Both the position numbers and the translations under genes were made by a program. The notes below the pieces were generated by a model that did no database searches, had not been told where the DNA came from, and was given only the letters and a program-made list of their open reading frames with translations. A DNA stretch of 64,000 bases, from the NCBI RefSeq assembly GCF_900459405.1, contig NZ_UHFN01000007.1, forward strand, positions 1,674,001 through 1,738,000, given 5' to 3'. Origin of the DNA: Streptococcus hyointestinalis (GTDB taxonomy: Bacteria > Bacillota > Bacilli > Lactobacillales > Streptococcaceae). Below, piece after piece: positions 49,839 through 59,537 of the stretch (its first letter is position 1; every line of letters begins with the position of its first letter).

Positions 49839-51571
49839 AGCGTCTCCTCCATTTCTAACTGCTGTGAGGCGTAGGTCTTAGCATACCAGCCGTCTGCTCT
49901 TAGCAAGTCTTCATGACGACCCTGCTCGATAATAGTGCCGTCCTGTAAGACCAAGATAAGGTCAGCATGCACCACAGCTGACAGGCGGTGCGCTGTGATA
50001 ATCGTGGTTTGATTTTGCCGTGTCTCTCGCAAATTATCAATAATAGCATGCTCAGTCTTTGCGTCCACAGCTGACAGGGAGTCATCCAGCAGTAAAATCT
50101 CTGGGTCTAAAATCATAGCACGGCTCATGGCAAGTCTTTGCTTTTGCCCACCTGACAGGCTGACTCCTTTCTCACCGACAACCGTGTCAAAGCCCTCTGG
50201 CATTGCCATAATGTCCTCGTAGACTTGTGAGAGCTTGGTTGCTTCTGCGACAGCGCTTCTACTGAGTTCGGGATTGCCAAAGCGAACATTTTCTAGGATA
50301 GTCGTGGCAAAGAGAAACTGGTCTTGGGGCACATAGCCGATGAGACCACGCAAATCCTCTAGGCGATAATCTTTGAGATTGTGCCCATTGAGGGTAATGC
50401 TGCCTTGTGTGACATCATGCTGGCGCAACAGCAAGCGTAGCAAGGTGGTCTTACCAGAGCCAGTCTGTCCGACAATTCCCAAGGTCTGTCCTTTTTTCAG
50501 CGTAAAGTGGATATTGTGGAGCGTCGCCTCGTGGTCATAGTGAAAGGCGTCGATATTATAAACGAGGTCACCGTTTTCAGCAGGTACGATAGGGTGTTCT
50601 GGGTCTTTGACATCGGACTCTTGACTGAGCAACTCCTCAATCCGACTATAAGACACACTACCACGTTGTATCATATTAAACAAAAAGCCAATCGCCATCA
50701 AAGGCCACACCAGCATATCAAGATAAGTCACAAAGGTCACTAGACTCCCTACTGTGACCTGCCCCTTGACCACCATGACAGACCCTACTAGAAGCGTCAG
50801 CACATAGGACGCTCCGATAAAGAGCAAGACTAAGGGATCAAACATGACATCGTACTTCATGGTCGTCATGTTTTTCTGATAAGTCATGGCATTTACCCGC
50901 TGAAAATCCTCTAGCTCTGCTTCTTGATAACCAAAGGACTTGGTGACTTTGATCCCTGAGACACTTTCTTGGACCTTGTTATTGAGTTCTGAAAAAGCAG
51001 CCTGCGAGTGCTTGAAGCTCTCATGAGTCTTGCGCCCAAGACGGCTGGTCGCATAAGCCATAAAAGGCAACGGCAGCACCGCTATCAGAGTCATCTGCCA
51101 TGAGATGGTAAAAAACATAGTAAACAGTGTCACCAGTGCTGTGATAGAGGCGTCAACAGCTGACATGACCCCACCACCAGCCAAGCGTGTCAGTGAGTTG
51201 ATGTCATTGGTAGCATGCGCCATCAAATCACCCGTACGGTATTTTTCGTAAAAGCTAGGGGGCATTTTGGTAAAATGCTCAAACAAACGGTAGCGCATGA
51301 TTTGCCCTAAGCGATAGGATGTGCCTAGGATATACATGCGCCAAATGTAGCGCAGCGCATACATAGCAAGCGCAGCCAGCACCAGCCAAAGCAGGCTGAG
51401 CAGTAGTTTATCTGTCGTCAGTTTTTTCTCTGTGATACTGTCAATCACAGCTCCCATAATTTTTGGTGGAATAAGATTGAGTACGGCAACCAGACTGAGT
51501 GAGAAAATCCCAATCAGATAGCGCCGTTTTTCCAGCCTGAAAAACCACCATAGTCTCCTAATAATAGACAT
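49835..51571 (-). CDS. Heterodimeric ABC exporter, subunit with degenerate catalytic site
   Basis: 578-residue half-transporter. Transmembrane domain (about 1-320) and ATPase domain with Walker A VGQTGSGKTTLLRLLLR, canonical signature LSGGQKQRLAMSRAMILDP, and Walker B ILLLDDSLSAVDAKTE, where the usual catalytic Glu is Asp. That makes one of the two ATP sites of the dimer non-hydrolytic, as in LmrC/BmrC/PatA. First gene of the pair. Likely exports drugs, lipids or peptides; nothing in the context narrows it. Confidence 0.93.
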   Translation of the reverse strand: MSIIRRLWWFFRLEKRRYLIGIFSLSLVAVLNLIPPKIMGAVIDSITEKKLTTDKLLLSLLWLVLAALAMYALRYIWRMYILGTSYRLGQIMRYRLFEHFTKMPPSFYEKYRTGDLMAHATNDINSLTRLAGGGVMSAVDASITALVTLFTMFFTISWQMTLIAVLPLPFMAYATSRLGRKTHESFKHSQAAFSELNNKVQESVSGIKVTKSFGYQEAELEDFQRVNAMTYQKNMTTMKYDVMFDPLVLLFIGASYVLTLLVGSVMVVKGQVTVGSLVTFVTYLDMLVWPLMAIGFLFNMIQRGSVSYSRIEELLSQESDVKDPEHPIVPAENGDLVYNIDAFHYDHEATLHNIHFTLKKGQTLGIVGQTGSGKTTLLRLLLRQHDVTQGSITLNGHNLKDYRLEDLRGLIGYVPQDQFLFATTILENVRFGNPELSRSAVAEATKLSQVYEDIMAMPEGFDTVVGEKGVSLSGGQKQRLAMSRAMILDPEILLLDDSLSAVDAKTEHAIIDNLRETRQNQTTIITAHRLSAVVHADLILVLQDGTIIEQGRHEDLLRADGWYAKTYASQQLEMEETL

Positions 51572-51649
51572 GTTTTCCTCCTCATTTTCATCTATCCTAT
51601 CATACAGGTTTCAAGGGCATTTGACAATTATTTTATTTCTCAAAACGAC

Positions 51650-51681
51650 AAAAACAGCCGTTTGAAAAACAAGCTGTTTGA
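51650..51681 (-). terminator. Terminator after the VanZ gene
   Basis: AAACAGC (51652-51658) pairs with GCTGTTT (51673-51679), with an inner TTG/CAA pair; T-run follows in the minus direction. Confidence 0.7.
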
Positions 51682-51684
51682 CAT

Positions 51685-52209
51685 TTAAGAGCGGCTATGC
51701 CATTTCACTAAAAAACGATAAGTCCATAGAGCAAAGAGCCCACCTAGACTATTAGTCCAGAGGTCATCAACCTCAAAAACACGATTGGCGTCAAAGAGAG
51801 CATCGATAAGAAGCTGTGTGCACTCGATAAAAAGGCTACAGGCAAAAGCGACAAGAAGACTGCGCTTTGGGGTGCGAAGCTCCTTAAAGAGCACCAGCAA
51901 ACCTAACATCAAGGGATAGAGCAAAAAGCAGTTGACCACATTTTGCCCAATCACCCAAAATAACTGCCAAGCGCTCTCTATCTCACCTAGACTGACCAGC
52001 GAGTTAAAGGGAACCAGCAAAAAGACCAGACGCCCTACATGCTGGATGTTTGGTGTCTCCATGCCGGCAACAACATGCTGTGGACCAAAGCACATGTAGG
52101 CTATCATCAAGCCATATAGCCCAATCAAAATCCAGACCAAGCGTCTGCCTTTTGCAGTCAAGGTTAGTGCGTCATCCCACAAGGCGAGCTTTTCAAAGAA
52201 ACGACTCAC
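51685..52209 (-). CDS. VanZ family membrane protein
   Basis: 174 residues with about four transmembrane helices. Family blocks: [42 protein letters not shown], and [38 protein letters not shown], the E.xQ...RxxDxxDxxxNxxGG-like VanZ signature. VanZ gives low teicoplanin resistance in enterococci; chromosomal streptococcal copies have no known role. Overlaps rlmN by 4 bp, a pairing often seen in streptococci. Confidence 0.88.
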   Translation of the reverse strand: MSRFFEKLALWDDALTLTAKGRRLVWILIGLYGLMIAYMCFGPQHVVAGMETPNIQHVGRLVFLLVPFNSLVSLGEIESAWQLFWVIGQNVVNCFLLYPLMLGLLVLFKELRTPKRSLLVAFACSLFIECTQLLIDALFDANRVFEVDDLWTNSLGGLFALWTYRFLVKWHSRS

Positions 52210-53297
52210 TTCTTAGCTCCTAGCGCTGCCGCTGCCTTTTGGCGGTCACGCTTCATAGTGTTTGAGCGCAATTGTCCACAAGCCGCATCAATATCTGTTC
52301 CATGCTCTTGACGCACCACACAGTTGACACCGTTTTTCTTGAGCACATCGTAGAAAACAGCTACACGTTCCTTAGGACTACGGCTGTACTGGTCATGCTC
52401 ACTGACAGGGTTATACGGGATGAGGTTGACATAAGACAGCTTTCTGATATTTTTGGTCAAATCAGCGAGTTCTTGCGCCTGCTCCACACCGTCATTGACT
52501 TCGTTGAGCATGATGTACTCAAAGGTCACACGACGGTTGGTTTTTTCGATGTAATATTCAATAGCGTCAAAGAGTTTTTCCAGCGGGAAAGAGCGGTTGA
52601 TACGCATGATACTTGAGCGCAAGTCGTTGTTTGGTGCGTGTAGAGAGACTGCCAAGTTGACTTGAACGCCTTCATTTGCAAAATCACGAATCTTGTGAGC
52701 AAGTCCTGACGTAGACACGGTGATGTGACGAGCACCGATAGCCAGTCCATTGTCGTCGTTGATAGTACGCAAGAACTTCATGACATTGTCATAGTTATCA
52801 AAAGGCTCACCAATTCCCATGACCACGACATGGCTGACACGCTCATCCTGTCCACGCTCGTCAAAATACTTTTGCACTAGCATGATTTGGGCAGTGATTT
52901 CACCGTTGTTTAGGTCACGTTGCTTTTTAATCAAGCCACTGGCACAGAAAGTACAGCCGATGTTACAGCCGACTTGAGTGGTCACACAGACAGAAAGCCC
53001 GTAGTGCTGACGCATCAAAACGGTCTCAATCAACATCCCATCTGGCAATTCAAAGAGATACTTAACCGTACCATCTGCTGACTCTTGAACGATACGTTGC
53101 TTGAGCGGATTGACACAGAAGTTTTCATTTAAAAGAGCGATGAAATCTTTTGAAATGTTGGTCATCTCCTCAAACGATTGGACACGCTTGCGGTAGAGCC
53201 AATCCCAAATCTGCGTTGCTCTAAATTTTTTCTCCCCGTGCGCTATCGCCCACTCAATCAGCTCATCTCGGGTTAAACTATAAATCGATGGTTTCAT
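52206..53297 (-). CDS. rlmN: 23S rRNA (adenine2503-C2)/tRNA (adenine37-C2) methyltransferase RlmN
   Basis: Radical-SAM methyltransferase acting on A2503 of 23S rRNA and A37 of some tRNAs. 363 residues. Cluster motif [11 protein letters not shown] (about residues 109-119), catalytic Cys in AACGQL (about 342) and the methylated Cys119 equivalent in [32 protein letters not shown] and [10 protein letters not shown] bind SAM. Full length, 4-bp overlap with vanZ. Loss of RlmN gives slight linezolid effects in other species. Confidence 0.95.
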   Translation of the reverse strand: MKPSIYSLTRDELIEWAIAHGEKKFRATQIWDWLYRKRVQSFEEMTNISKDFIALLNENFCVNPLKQRIVQESADGTVKYLFELPDGMLIETVLMRQHYGLSVCVTTQVGCNIGCTFCASGLIKKQRDLNNGEITAQIMLVQKYFDERGQDERVSHVVVMGIGEPFDNYDNVMKFLRTINDDNGLAIGARHITVSTSGLAHKIRDFANEGVQVNLAVSLHAPNNDLRSSIMRINRSFPLEKLFDAIEYYIEKTNRRVTFEYIMLNEVNDGVEQAQELADLTKNIRKLSYVNLIPYNPVSEHDQYSRSPKERVAVFYDVLKKNGVNCVVRQEHGTDIDAACGQLRSNTMKRDRQKAAAALGAKK

Positions 53298-53335
53298 ATC
53301 ACTCTCAAGCAGCTTCTTGCTGCCTTCCTCCTCTG

Positions 53336-53878
53336 TTATTTTTCTTTCTTTCTGATGACAAACTGCGCTCTAGCATCCTTAATCGCACGCTCTTCTTGGC
53401 GACGTCTACGCTTATTGTCTCGGCGCACGCTATCTTTTCGTTTTTTATCCTTGAATGGATAGTTTTGACGCTCTTTTTTGTTACTTTTTTTCTTTCTTTT
53501 GGTAACAAGCTCTTCCTCAAAGAAGATTTCCTCTGGCTCAGGATTTTCAAGCACAAAGTAAGCACAGCCAAAGTTGCAATATTCATTGAGATAATCTTCT
53601 AGTCTTGTGATGTTTTTGTTTTCCTTGCCTTTAGGTGTTTTTTTGTAAAAACCTCTTAGGCGCAGCTGTTCATTGCCCCAATCCCCGACGATATAGTCAT
53701 ACTTGAGGAGCACTTCTGAAAAGCGTTGCGTAAAGGCAGTGGCATCAAAAGCTGATTTTTCATTGTCAATCAAGCTAAACTCATAACTATCACTTTTTAC
53801 CCTGTCACCGACAAGCATAAACTGCGGCCCAGGAAACTTGTTGTAGTTATACATCTCTTCTGAGATTTCCTTACGCAT
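53336..53878 (-). CDS. YutD family protein with basic C-terminal tail
   Basis: 180 residues. The first 115 form the YutD domain ([40 protein letters not shown] with two Cys). The C-terminal 60 residues are a Lys/Arg-rich disordered tail ([20 protein letters not shown]), which suggests RNA or ribosome contact. Function unknown. An alternative-frame ORF overlaps its end and is a shadow. Lies between a metallophosphoesterase and rlmN. Confidence 0.88.
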   Translation of the reverse strand: MRKEISEEMYNYNKFPGPQFMLVGDRVKSDSYEFSLIDNEKSAFDATAFTQRFSEVLLKYDYIVGDWGNEQLRLRGFYKKTPKGKENKNITRLEDYLNEYCNFGCAYFVLENPEPEEIFFEEELVTKRKKKSNKKERQNYPFKDKKRKDSVRRDNKRRRRQEERAIKDARAQFVIRKKEK

Positions 53879-53903
53879 AAGACTCCTCTCTAGTCACTGG
53901 ATT

Positions 53904-55235
53904 TTAAAACGTTTTGACGATGTAGTTTTCGACGACCTCTCGTAGCAAGTCGGGAAAAAGGAGCTGTGCTGGATAGGCTTTGAGTGTCTCAAAGTAGCGT
54001 GCAAAGACATACTGATCCACAAGCACCAAGCGCAGCTTCTCCTTTTTGGCAATATGACTATTATACACTATTTCATGATTTTTGTAAGTAAAACCTTTTT
54101 GGACAATATCGCCAAAAATACGCCCTCGAAAGCCCATGCCACGAATTTTTTCATTTTTGAGAAACAGAGCTTCGCTGTAAATATCCTGACAAATCTTTAA
54201 AAAAGCTGCCTTGTCCACCTCGACAACGGCGAGTCTCATCTGATGAGGCAGGCTCTTTTGCAAACTATCTCGACTCAACTCTTTGACAAAAGGTGTCACT
54301 ACCAAGCCAGAATTGATAATCACCACATCAGCCTTAGCATAGTCAAGCATAGCATCCATGACCAACTGGCAACTCTTCTCAAGGTCAAAGTCCTCTTTAA
54401 AGGTCTTTATCGGATATTTTCGCAGTAGTCGATGCCCTTCATCCTCTAAATGAGAAATAAAAGCGTCATCTCCAGCCTGACTAGGTAAGCACCTGGTCTC
54501 ATGCGCTGTGATGTTAACCTCCTCTAGCTTGTGATTATCAAAAAAGAGGTTAATCTCGCCGACATACTGCCCGTACTTGCCAGCCGCAGCCAGATAAGTC
54601 GTTCCCAACTGTTTGCCTTCTTCAAAGACATGGTGCGTATGAGCACCGATGATAAGGTCAACCGCCTCAAAATGTTCAGCAATCTTCTCATCATAGCGAA
54701 TGCCCAAATGACTCATGACAATCCGAAAATCAGCTGCCTTTACCTCAGGACGTTCGAGGTCCTGTGCCAAACAAACCAGTGGGTCAAGCACCTGCCAGCC
54801 ATTCGGTTCATAAGTAGCTATGTAGGGAAAGGTATAAGCGAGAAAAGCAATAGTCGTCCCCTCTTTGGTCTTGTAAAGATGATAAGGCTGCGTCCAGCTA
54901 GGTCTTTGCCCTTGACTTTCTAGGTTCCCTAAAATCAGCTGAAACTGCGCTGTGTCGTAGACATGGTTGAGTACATCTTTGGATAAGCCAATACCTTCGT
55001 TGTTGCCGATTGTAGCCAGTTGAATACCAAGGTCATTCATCAAGCTGACATTTGCCCCACCTAGCGTCGCATCTGTCAGCGGATGGCTTCTGTCGATATT
55101 GTCACCAAGGTCTAGCGTTAGGGTTTCTACTTGCTGACTAGAGCGCTTCTCCTCAAAAAAGCGCTTGATTTTCGGGTAAGCTTCAAAATGGGAATGCAAA
55201 TCATTGATATGTAATAGACGGATGTGCTCGCTCAT
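53904..55235 (-). CDS. Metallophosphoesterase/5'-nucleotidase family protein (YunD-like)
   Basis: 443 residues. N-terminal calcineurin-like domain: HINDLHSHFEAYPKI (metal ligands Asp/His, about residues 9-15), LDLGDNIDRSHPLTD, IGNNEG, VMSHLGIRYDE, IGAHTHHVFEEG. The C-terminal domain (about 270-440) is 5'-nucleotidase-like. No signal peptide, unlike secreted nucleotidases, so it acts in the cytosol; the natural substrate is unknown (UDP-sugars or cyclic nucleotides possible). The start at 55235 follows GGGAGGCGTT; a Met six codons earlier is rejected. Confidence 0.88.
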   Translation of the reverse strand: MSEHIRLLHINDLHSHFEAYPKIKRFFEEKRSSQQVETLTLDLGDNIDRSHPLTDATLGGANVSLMNDLGIQLATIGNNEGIGLSKDVLNHVYDTAQFQLILGNLESQGQRPSWTQPYHLYKTKEGTTIAFLAYTFPYIATYEPNGWQVLDPLVCLAQDLERPEVKAADFRIVMSHLGIRYDEKIAEHFEAVDLIIGAHTHHVFEEGKQLGTTYLAAAGKYGQYVGEINLFFDNHKLEEVNITAHETRCLPSQAGDDAFISHLEDEGHRLLRKYPIKTFKEDFDLEKSCQLVMDAMLDYAKADVVIINSGLVVTPFVKELSRDSLQKSLPHQMRLAVVEVDKAAFLKICQDIYSEALFLKNEKIRGMGFRGRIFGDIVQKGFTYKNHEIVYNSHIAKKEKLRLVLVDQYVFARYFETLKAYPAQLLFPDLLREVVENYIVKTF

Positions 55236-55264
55236 AACGCCTCCCTCTAGCACTGCTGTAAAAG

Positions 55265-56068
55265 CTAGACTTCTTTTCCCTTATAGACAAAACGAATATG
55301 TGAAAAATCGCTATCATCCTGCTTGTCTGCCATAAAGGCTGCCGCTTCTTTTTTGACCTTGACAAGGTCAATGCCTTGCGCTGTCGCACCGTAGACACAA
55401 CCACAGTAGCACTGGCGGTAGATATCATACTCCTCACACATCTCAACTGAGCGCAGGTAGCCCTTGTTTTTCTTAAAATCGCTCGGTAGATACTTCGTCG
55501 CATAGACTTTTTGGACATCAAGACCAATCGAGTTGATGGTCTGCGCATTTTTGTGCGGGCTGATAGTCAGCGCTGAACCAAAATAGTCAAAACCAAGCTC
55601 CACTGCCTTTTGCGCCGTTTTATCTAAACGATAGTCAAAGCAGACCTTACATCGGTCGCCCCCTTCTGGCTCATCCTCTAGCCCACGCACAATCTTGACA
55701 AATTCATTTGGCTGATAAGTCTCCGCTAAAAACTGTACGTGATTGCCTGTGCGCTCATTAAAATCACTGACAAACTTCTTGGTGACATACTCACGCTTTT
55801 CATACTCTGCTTTGGGATGGATGTTTGAGTTGGCAAAGTAAATGGTCACATCCGCATACTGCGTCAGATACTCTAAAGTATAGGTCGAGCACGGAGCGCA
55901 GCAGACATGCATCAAAATCTTTGGTCGTAGAGTCTCTCTTTGCCAAACCTTGACCATCTGCTGCATGACACGGTCGTAGTTTATCTTTTGATTGGGGTTC
56001 ATCTTTTCTAAAACCTCAGTCACGTTAATCATAGCTGAACCTTCTAGCCCACTTAGTCCTTTCATCAT
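55265..56068 (-). CDS. queH: Epoxyqueuosine reductase QueH
   Basis: Last step of queuosine synthesis: reduces epoxyqueuosine in tRNA. 267 residues of the DUF208/QueH family. Metal-cluster cysteines in MHVCCAPCSTYTLEYL (about residues 53-68) and RCKVCFDYRL, plus the late CYCGCVYGA. FANSNIHPKAEYEKR and GSALTISPHKN are family blocks. It replaces QueG, which uses cobalamin. Start: ATG at 56068 has AAGGACTAGAG; an in-frame Met at 56032 has AGAAGG and matches homologues' MINVTE start, so the true start may be there. Confidence 0.92.
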   Translation of the reverse strand: MMKGLSGLEGSAMINVTEVLEKMNPNQKINYDRVMQQMVKVWQRETLRPKILMHVCCAPCSTYTLEYLTQYADVTIYFANSNIHPKAEYEKREYVTKKFVSDFNERTGNHVQFLAETYQPNEFVKIVRGLEDEPEGGDRCKVCFDYRLDKTAQKAVELGFDYFGSALTISPHKNAQTINSIGLDVQKVYATKYLPSDFKKNKGYLRSVEMCEEYDIYRQCYCGCVYGATAQGIDLVKVKKEAAAFMADKQDDSDFSHIRFVYKGKEV

Positions 56069-56077
56069 CTCTAGTCC

Positions 56078-57145
56078 TTATTTTGTATTTTTTAGATAAT
56101 CAATCGCTTCTTGAAGCGTTGTGACAGGGACAATCTTCATGTCTGTTCCTATCTTCTTGGCTGCTTCTTTTGCTTCTTCGTAGTTGGTTTTAGCACTTGG
56201 GTCTTTCTTTTTAACCGCTTCGTCTACTGGATTATTTGGGACAAAGAAAATCTCCGCACCAGCCTGCGCCGCTGAGATGACCTTGAGTCCTGCTCCGCCG
56301 ATATCACCAACAGAACCATCAGACTCAATGGTTCCCGTTCCTGCAATCACACGTCCATTACGCAGATTTTCCCCAGACACTTGGTCATAAATGGCTAAGG
56401 TAAACATCAAGCCAGCGCTAGGTCCTCCGACACCTTCTGTTGAAAAGGCGACTTTGACAGGAGAGTTAACCTCTGTGTGGTCAGTTAGTCCAATACCAAT
56501 CCCGTTTTTACCGTTGCTAAGTTTGACGATTTTACCTTCTGCAGTTTTACTCTTGCCGTCTGATATATAGCTGACGCTCACTTTATCGCCCAGCTTCAAG
56601 CCACCCACGTAGTCAATCAACTCTTTTGAACTCTCAAAGGTCTTACCGTTGACACCTGTCACTGTGTCTGCAATTTGCAAGACGTTCTTGAAGGTCGAGT
56701 TGTCTGCGACATTGAGCACATAAACACCCTTGTAGTCCATGGTCACTTCTTTTCCAGCCAGTTTTAGAGCTTGGTAAATGGCTGTGTTTTGCGAGCTTTC
56801 CATGTAAAACTGGTTGATACGGATATAGTCCTCGTTGCTGTAGCCACCCGTCGTGTCCTGCTCTGTCTCGATAACCGTATCTGGTGTCGCTAGAGCGTAG
56901 AGAAGCTGGGCTAGAGTCGCTTGACTAACCCCTACCGCCACAAAGTTATAAGACCCTTTTTGGCTATCTCCTTTGCCATTGACGGTCAAGACAGACTTGA
57001 TGTCAAAAGCACCACCAGGCATTTCAACATAATAAGGAAGTGGCACAAAAAGACTAAAGAGGACAAAAACGACTGCGATAATGCCAACTAGCCACCACTT
57101 AAATCGCTGCCAAAATGACTTCTTTTTTTCTTGCTTACTTGTCAT
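56078..57145 (-). CDS. sepM: SepM-family pheromone-processing serine protease (PDZ-Lon)
   Basis: Membrane-anchored protease with one N-terminal helix (about 15-33), a PDZ domain (about 120-205) and a Lon-type catalytic domain. The nucleophile Ser is in GGPSAGLMFTL (about residue 240) and the Lys in GGAGLKVISAA (about 285), with RVIAGTGTIESDGSVGDIGG between. In S. mutans SepM trims the competence peptide CSP-21 to CSP-18. 355 residues. Overlaps coaD by 11 bp, the usual rsmD-coaD-sepM order of streptococci. Confidence 0.9.
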   Translation of the reverse strand: MTSKQEKKKSFWQRFKWWLVGIIAVVFVLFSLFVPLPYYVEMPGGAFDIKSVLTVNGKGDSQKGSYNFVAVGVSQATLAQLLYALATPDTVIETEQDTTGGYSNEDYIRINQFYMESSQNTAIYQALKLAGKEVTMDYKGVYVLNVADNSTFKNVLQIADTVTGVNGKTFESSKELIDYVGGLKLGDKVSVSYISDGKSKTAEGKIVKLSNGKNGIGIGLTDHTEVNSPVKVAFSTEGVGGPSAGLMFTLAIYDQVSGENLRNGRVIAGTGTIESDGSVGDIGGAGLKVISAAQAGAEIFFVPNNPVDEAVKKKDPSAKTNYEEAKEAAKKIGTDMKIVPVTTLQEAIDYLKNTK

Positions 57146-57626
57146 AGCTATTATTCTCCATTTCTACTAGGACACTCTCTGGCACAAAGGGCGTGATATC
57201 CGCACCAAAATATATCAACTCCCGAACACGACTGGAACTCACATGAGAAAGCTCTGGCTTTGCCAATAAAAAAACACTCTCAATGCTATCATCTAGATGA
57301 TGATTAAAAAAAGCGAGCTCAGCCTCATAATCCAAGTCCTTGCTGCTGCGTAAACCACGCACCAGATGTGTCACACCTAACCTTCTTGCCACATCAACAG
57401 CTAGCTCATCCTGAGCCATAATCACCTCGACATTTAGCAAAGGCGCTAGCGCTTCTCTGAGCATATGCGCACGCTCCTCCATGGTAAAAAGGTTGGTCTT
57501 TGCTAGATTAGCAAAAAGCCCAACATAGAGCTTGTCAAACAGCTTACTGCTGCGTGTCAGCAGATCGATGTGTCCCAGAGTTACTGGGTCAAAAGACCCT
57601 GTAAAGAGACCTATTTTTTCAGTCAT
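57135..57626 (-). CDS. coaD: Pantetheine-phosphate adenylyltransferase
   Basis: Fourth step of coenzyme A synthesis: 4'-phosphopantetheine plus ATP gives dephospho-CoA. 163 residues, nucleotidyltransferase fold. TGSFDPVTLGHIDLL holds the TxGH-type motif (His about residue 19), VRGLRSSKDLDYEAELAFFN and the late LSHVSSSRVREL (ISSTxxR-type) bind ATP. Overlaps sepM by 11 bp and the small membrane-protein gene by 4 bp. Confidence 0.95.
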   Translation of the reverse strand: MTEKIGLFTGSFDPVTLGHIDLLTRSSKLFDKLYVGLFANLAKTNLFTMEERAHMLREALAPLLNVEVIMAQDELAVDVARRLGVTHLVRGLRSSKDLDYEAELAFFNHHLDDSIESVFLLAKPELSHVSSSRVRELIYFGADITPFVPESVLVEMENNSYDK

Positions 57627-57916
57627 TTATCATCTCCACTAAAGTAAAACCATAACACCATGACAATGATGAAAAGACCAGTCAACTGACTAGACTTTAA
57701 ACCATTGGCTATAAAGTCCAACAAAAAAGGTAAGCTTAAAAGCACAGCCATCAATAGATAAATCGGGTCTTTGCTACGAGACAGAGCACCTGTTCCCTCT
57801 TGATTTTTCAAATGAAAATGTTTTAGATATTGCTCCAAGCGATTAAGCCGATACAAAAGGTAAATCAGCACTATCACCATCACAATCACTATAAAAACAA
57901 GCACCCTCATATCCAT
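57623..57916 (-). CDS. Small membrane protein of unknown function
   Basis: 97 residues with three hydrophobic stretches: VLVFIVIVMVIVLIYLLYRL (about 5-24), PIYLLMAVLLSLPFLLDFI (about 51-69) and LTGLFIIVMVLWFYFSG (about 78-94). No family recognised. It sits between rsmD and coaD with a 4-bp overlap to coaD, so it is co-translated. AGGAGATTGTT precedes the ATG. Present in a conserved operon but of unknown role. Confidence 0.75.
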   Translation of the reverse strand: MDMRVLVFIVIVMVIVLIYLLYRLNRLEQYLKHFHLKNQEGTGALSRSKDPIYLLMAVLLSLPFLLDFIANGLKSSQLTGLFIIVMVLWFYFSGDDK

Positions 57917-57925
57917 AACAATCTC

Positions 57926-58465
57926 CTAGCTCACATAGACACTGACTTTACTGATACCGTAGGTCTTTTGCTTCCATAGCTCAACCGAAGCAATCGTCTC
58001 TGGAAGCTCAACCGCCTTATCCGTCTCACAGACAATCAAGGCACCCTCAGCAAGAAGTCCTCTCTCCTCTAAGTGTTCAATGGTCTTTACAATTTCTTCC
58101 TTAGCATAGGGTGGGTCAAGTAAGACCAAGTCAAACGCTCCATCCAACAGGTCTAAGGCTTTATTTGCCTCCATTTTCAGAAGCTGAAATTGACTGGCTG
58201 CCTTGGTCATTTTGATGTTTTCTTCTATAATAGCTTGCGCTTTGCGATTCCGCTCTACAAGCACAGCTGCTTCCATGCCTCGAGAAATCGCCTCGATGGC
58301 GAGACTGCCACTGCCTGCGTACAAATCCAAAACACGACCACCCTCAAAGTAAGGACCAATCATATTAAAAATAGCGCCCTTGACCTTATCCGTCGTTGGG
58401 CGTGTCGTCTGACCCGCCAAGGTCTTTAGCGGACGACCACCAAATGTTCCTGCTACTACTCTCAT
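57926..58465 (-). CDS. rsmD: 16S rRNA (guanine966-N2)-methyltransferase RsmD
   Basis: 179-residue SAM methyltransferase. MRVVAGTFGGRPLKTLAG is the typical N-terminus; TRPTTDKVKGAIFNMIGPYFEGGRVLDLYAGSGSLAIEAISRG holds the SAM motif (LDLYAGSGSLA, about residues 46-56), and LVLLDPPYAKEEI the catalytic DPPY. First gene of the rsmD-coaD-sepM group. Complete. Confidence 0.95.
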   Translation of the reverse strand: MRVVAGTFGGRPLKTLAGQTTRPTTDKVKGAIFNMIGPYFEGGRVLDLYAGSGSLAIEAISRGMEAAVLVERNRKAQAIIEENIKMTKAASQFQLLKMEANKALDLLDGAFDLVLLDPPYAKEEIVKTIEHLEERGLLAEGALIVCETDKAVELPETIASVELWKQKTYGISKVSVYVS

Positions 58466-58498
58466 GCTATCTATTATAACACAATGTTAGAGCGTTTC

Positions 58499-59461
58499 CT
58501 ATCTCAAGTGAGATTTATCCTGTGGGAGCTGTTCACTGATAAAGTCATCTATAGCTTGATTCATCACATCAAGAGCCTCTTTTTCAATAGGGTAATGTCC
58601 TCCATTTGGCAGGATAACCGTTTTTACCTTTACTTTTGGGATTTTGTCAAGTATGGGCTGGCTGAGTTCAAGCGGTGTCCATCTGTCACGCTCGGGCTGA
58701 GTTAATAGTATCGGACAAACAGAGAAATCTTCTGGCTCTATAGCTGGTGTGTAGTTCATATAAGTATCTAAAAAGTTGATACTGGCGCTGTTGCCTGCCG
58801 ATGTTTTATCACTTAACATCAACTCCAGTGCACCACTATCATTTACCAGCGCTGACATCTTAGAAGCATAACGCATAGGCATAGTAAGTTTTCCAAAACC
58901 GATTTTACGTAAAAGAGTGTTCATCGGAACACCAAAGCGACCCATCGTAGCGTTATAGGCTGTGTCTTGTTTTACTTGTGCTATTCTTTGGTCTAAGAAA
59001 GTCATGCCAATAATACCACTAACTTTCTTACTTTTAGCAGCGACATGATAGGTCTCCATACCACCTGCACTTAACCCATAGAGAAAAATGGGACGACTAT
59101 CACGCGCCAGCTCATAATCAATATAGTCACAAGCCAAATCAACCCAGTCATCATAAGTCACCGCTTTGCGATTTTTAACCTTAGTTACACCATAAGTCGG
59201 CATATCAATCATTATCGTCTCATAGCCTCTCTTAGACTGAGGACCGCCCGTCACTAAGCTAATTTGTCTACCATTGGTGCCCACACCATGAAAACAAATC
59301 AGCTTGGCTTCTGCCCTTTCATCTCGAAAGGTATCCAAATGCACTTCGTGTCCTCGCCAAGACCACCACTCTTCTTTGGGATGATAGTCTTTTGTAAAAC
59401 GATACTCTTTTGGAAGATAGGTCATCAGTTGTTGCCAGTTTTCTTGTGTTTGATAAGTCAT
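58499..59461 (-). CDS. Alpha/beta hydrolase
   Basis: 320-residue hydrolase. AKLICFHGVGTNGRQIS gives the oxyanion-hole HGxG (about residue 55), and FLYGLSAGGMETYHVA the nucleophile elbow G-L-S-A-G (Ser about 126). The Asp is likely in LTQPERDRWTPLE and the His in LPNGGHYPIE near the end. It lacks a signal peptide. Substrate unknown; could be an esterase or lysophospholipase. A perfect 20-bp palindrome covers its promoter -10 and matches the one at the ArsR gene beside it, so it is the probable target of that regulator. Confidence 0.9.
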   Translation of the reverse strand: MTYQTQENWQQLMTYLPKEYRFTKDYHPKEEWWSWRGHEVHLDTFRDERAEAKLICFHGVGTNGRQISLVTGGPQSKRGYETIMIDMPTYGVTKVKNRKAVTYDDWVDLACDYIDYELARDSRPIFLYGLSAGGMETYHVAAKSKKVSGIIGMTFLDQRIAQVKQDTAYNATMGRFGVPMNTLLRKIGFGKLTMPMRYASKMSALVNDSGALELMLSDKTSAGNSASINFLDTYMNYTPAIEPEDFSVCPILLTQPERDRWTPLELSQPILDKIPKVKVKTVILPNGGHYPIEKEALDVMNQAIDDFISEQLPQDKSHLR

Positions 59462-59480
59462 AAAAGTACCTCTTTTGATT

Positions 59481-59514
59481 TTAAAAGTTTAAACTTTTAA
59501 ACGTGATATGTAAA
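59481..59514 (-). promoter_or_regulatory. Hydrolase promoter with ArsR-type palindrome
   Basis: TTAAAAGTTTAAACTTTTAA at 59481-59500 is a perfect 20-bp palindrome. The minus-strand promoter TTTACA (complement of 59509-59514), 17 bp, TAAACT (complement of 59486-59491) has its -10 inside it, so binding would block transcription. Confidence 0.75.
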
Positions 59515-59516
59515 TA

Positions 59517-59537
59517 TAAAAGCCTATTTGGCTTTTA
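59517..59537 (-). terminator. Terminator of the ArsR-family gene
   Basis: TAAAAGCC TATTT GGCTTTTA overlaps the stop codon; T-rich sequence follows. Confidence 0.65.

Noticed and set aside
53305..53586. Minus-strand ORF of 93 codons overlapping the yutD gene end
   Set aside because: It is an alternative-frame reading of the Lys/Arg-rich tail of YutD.
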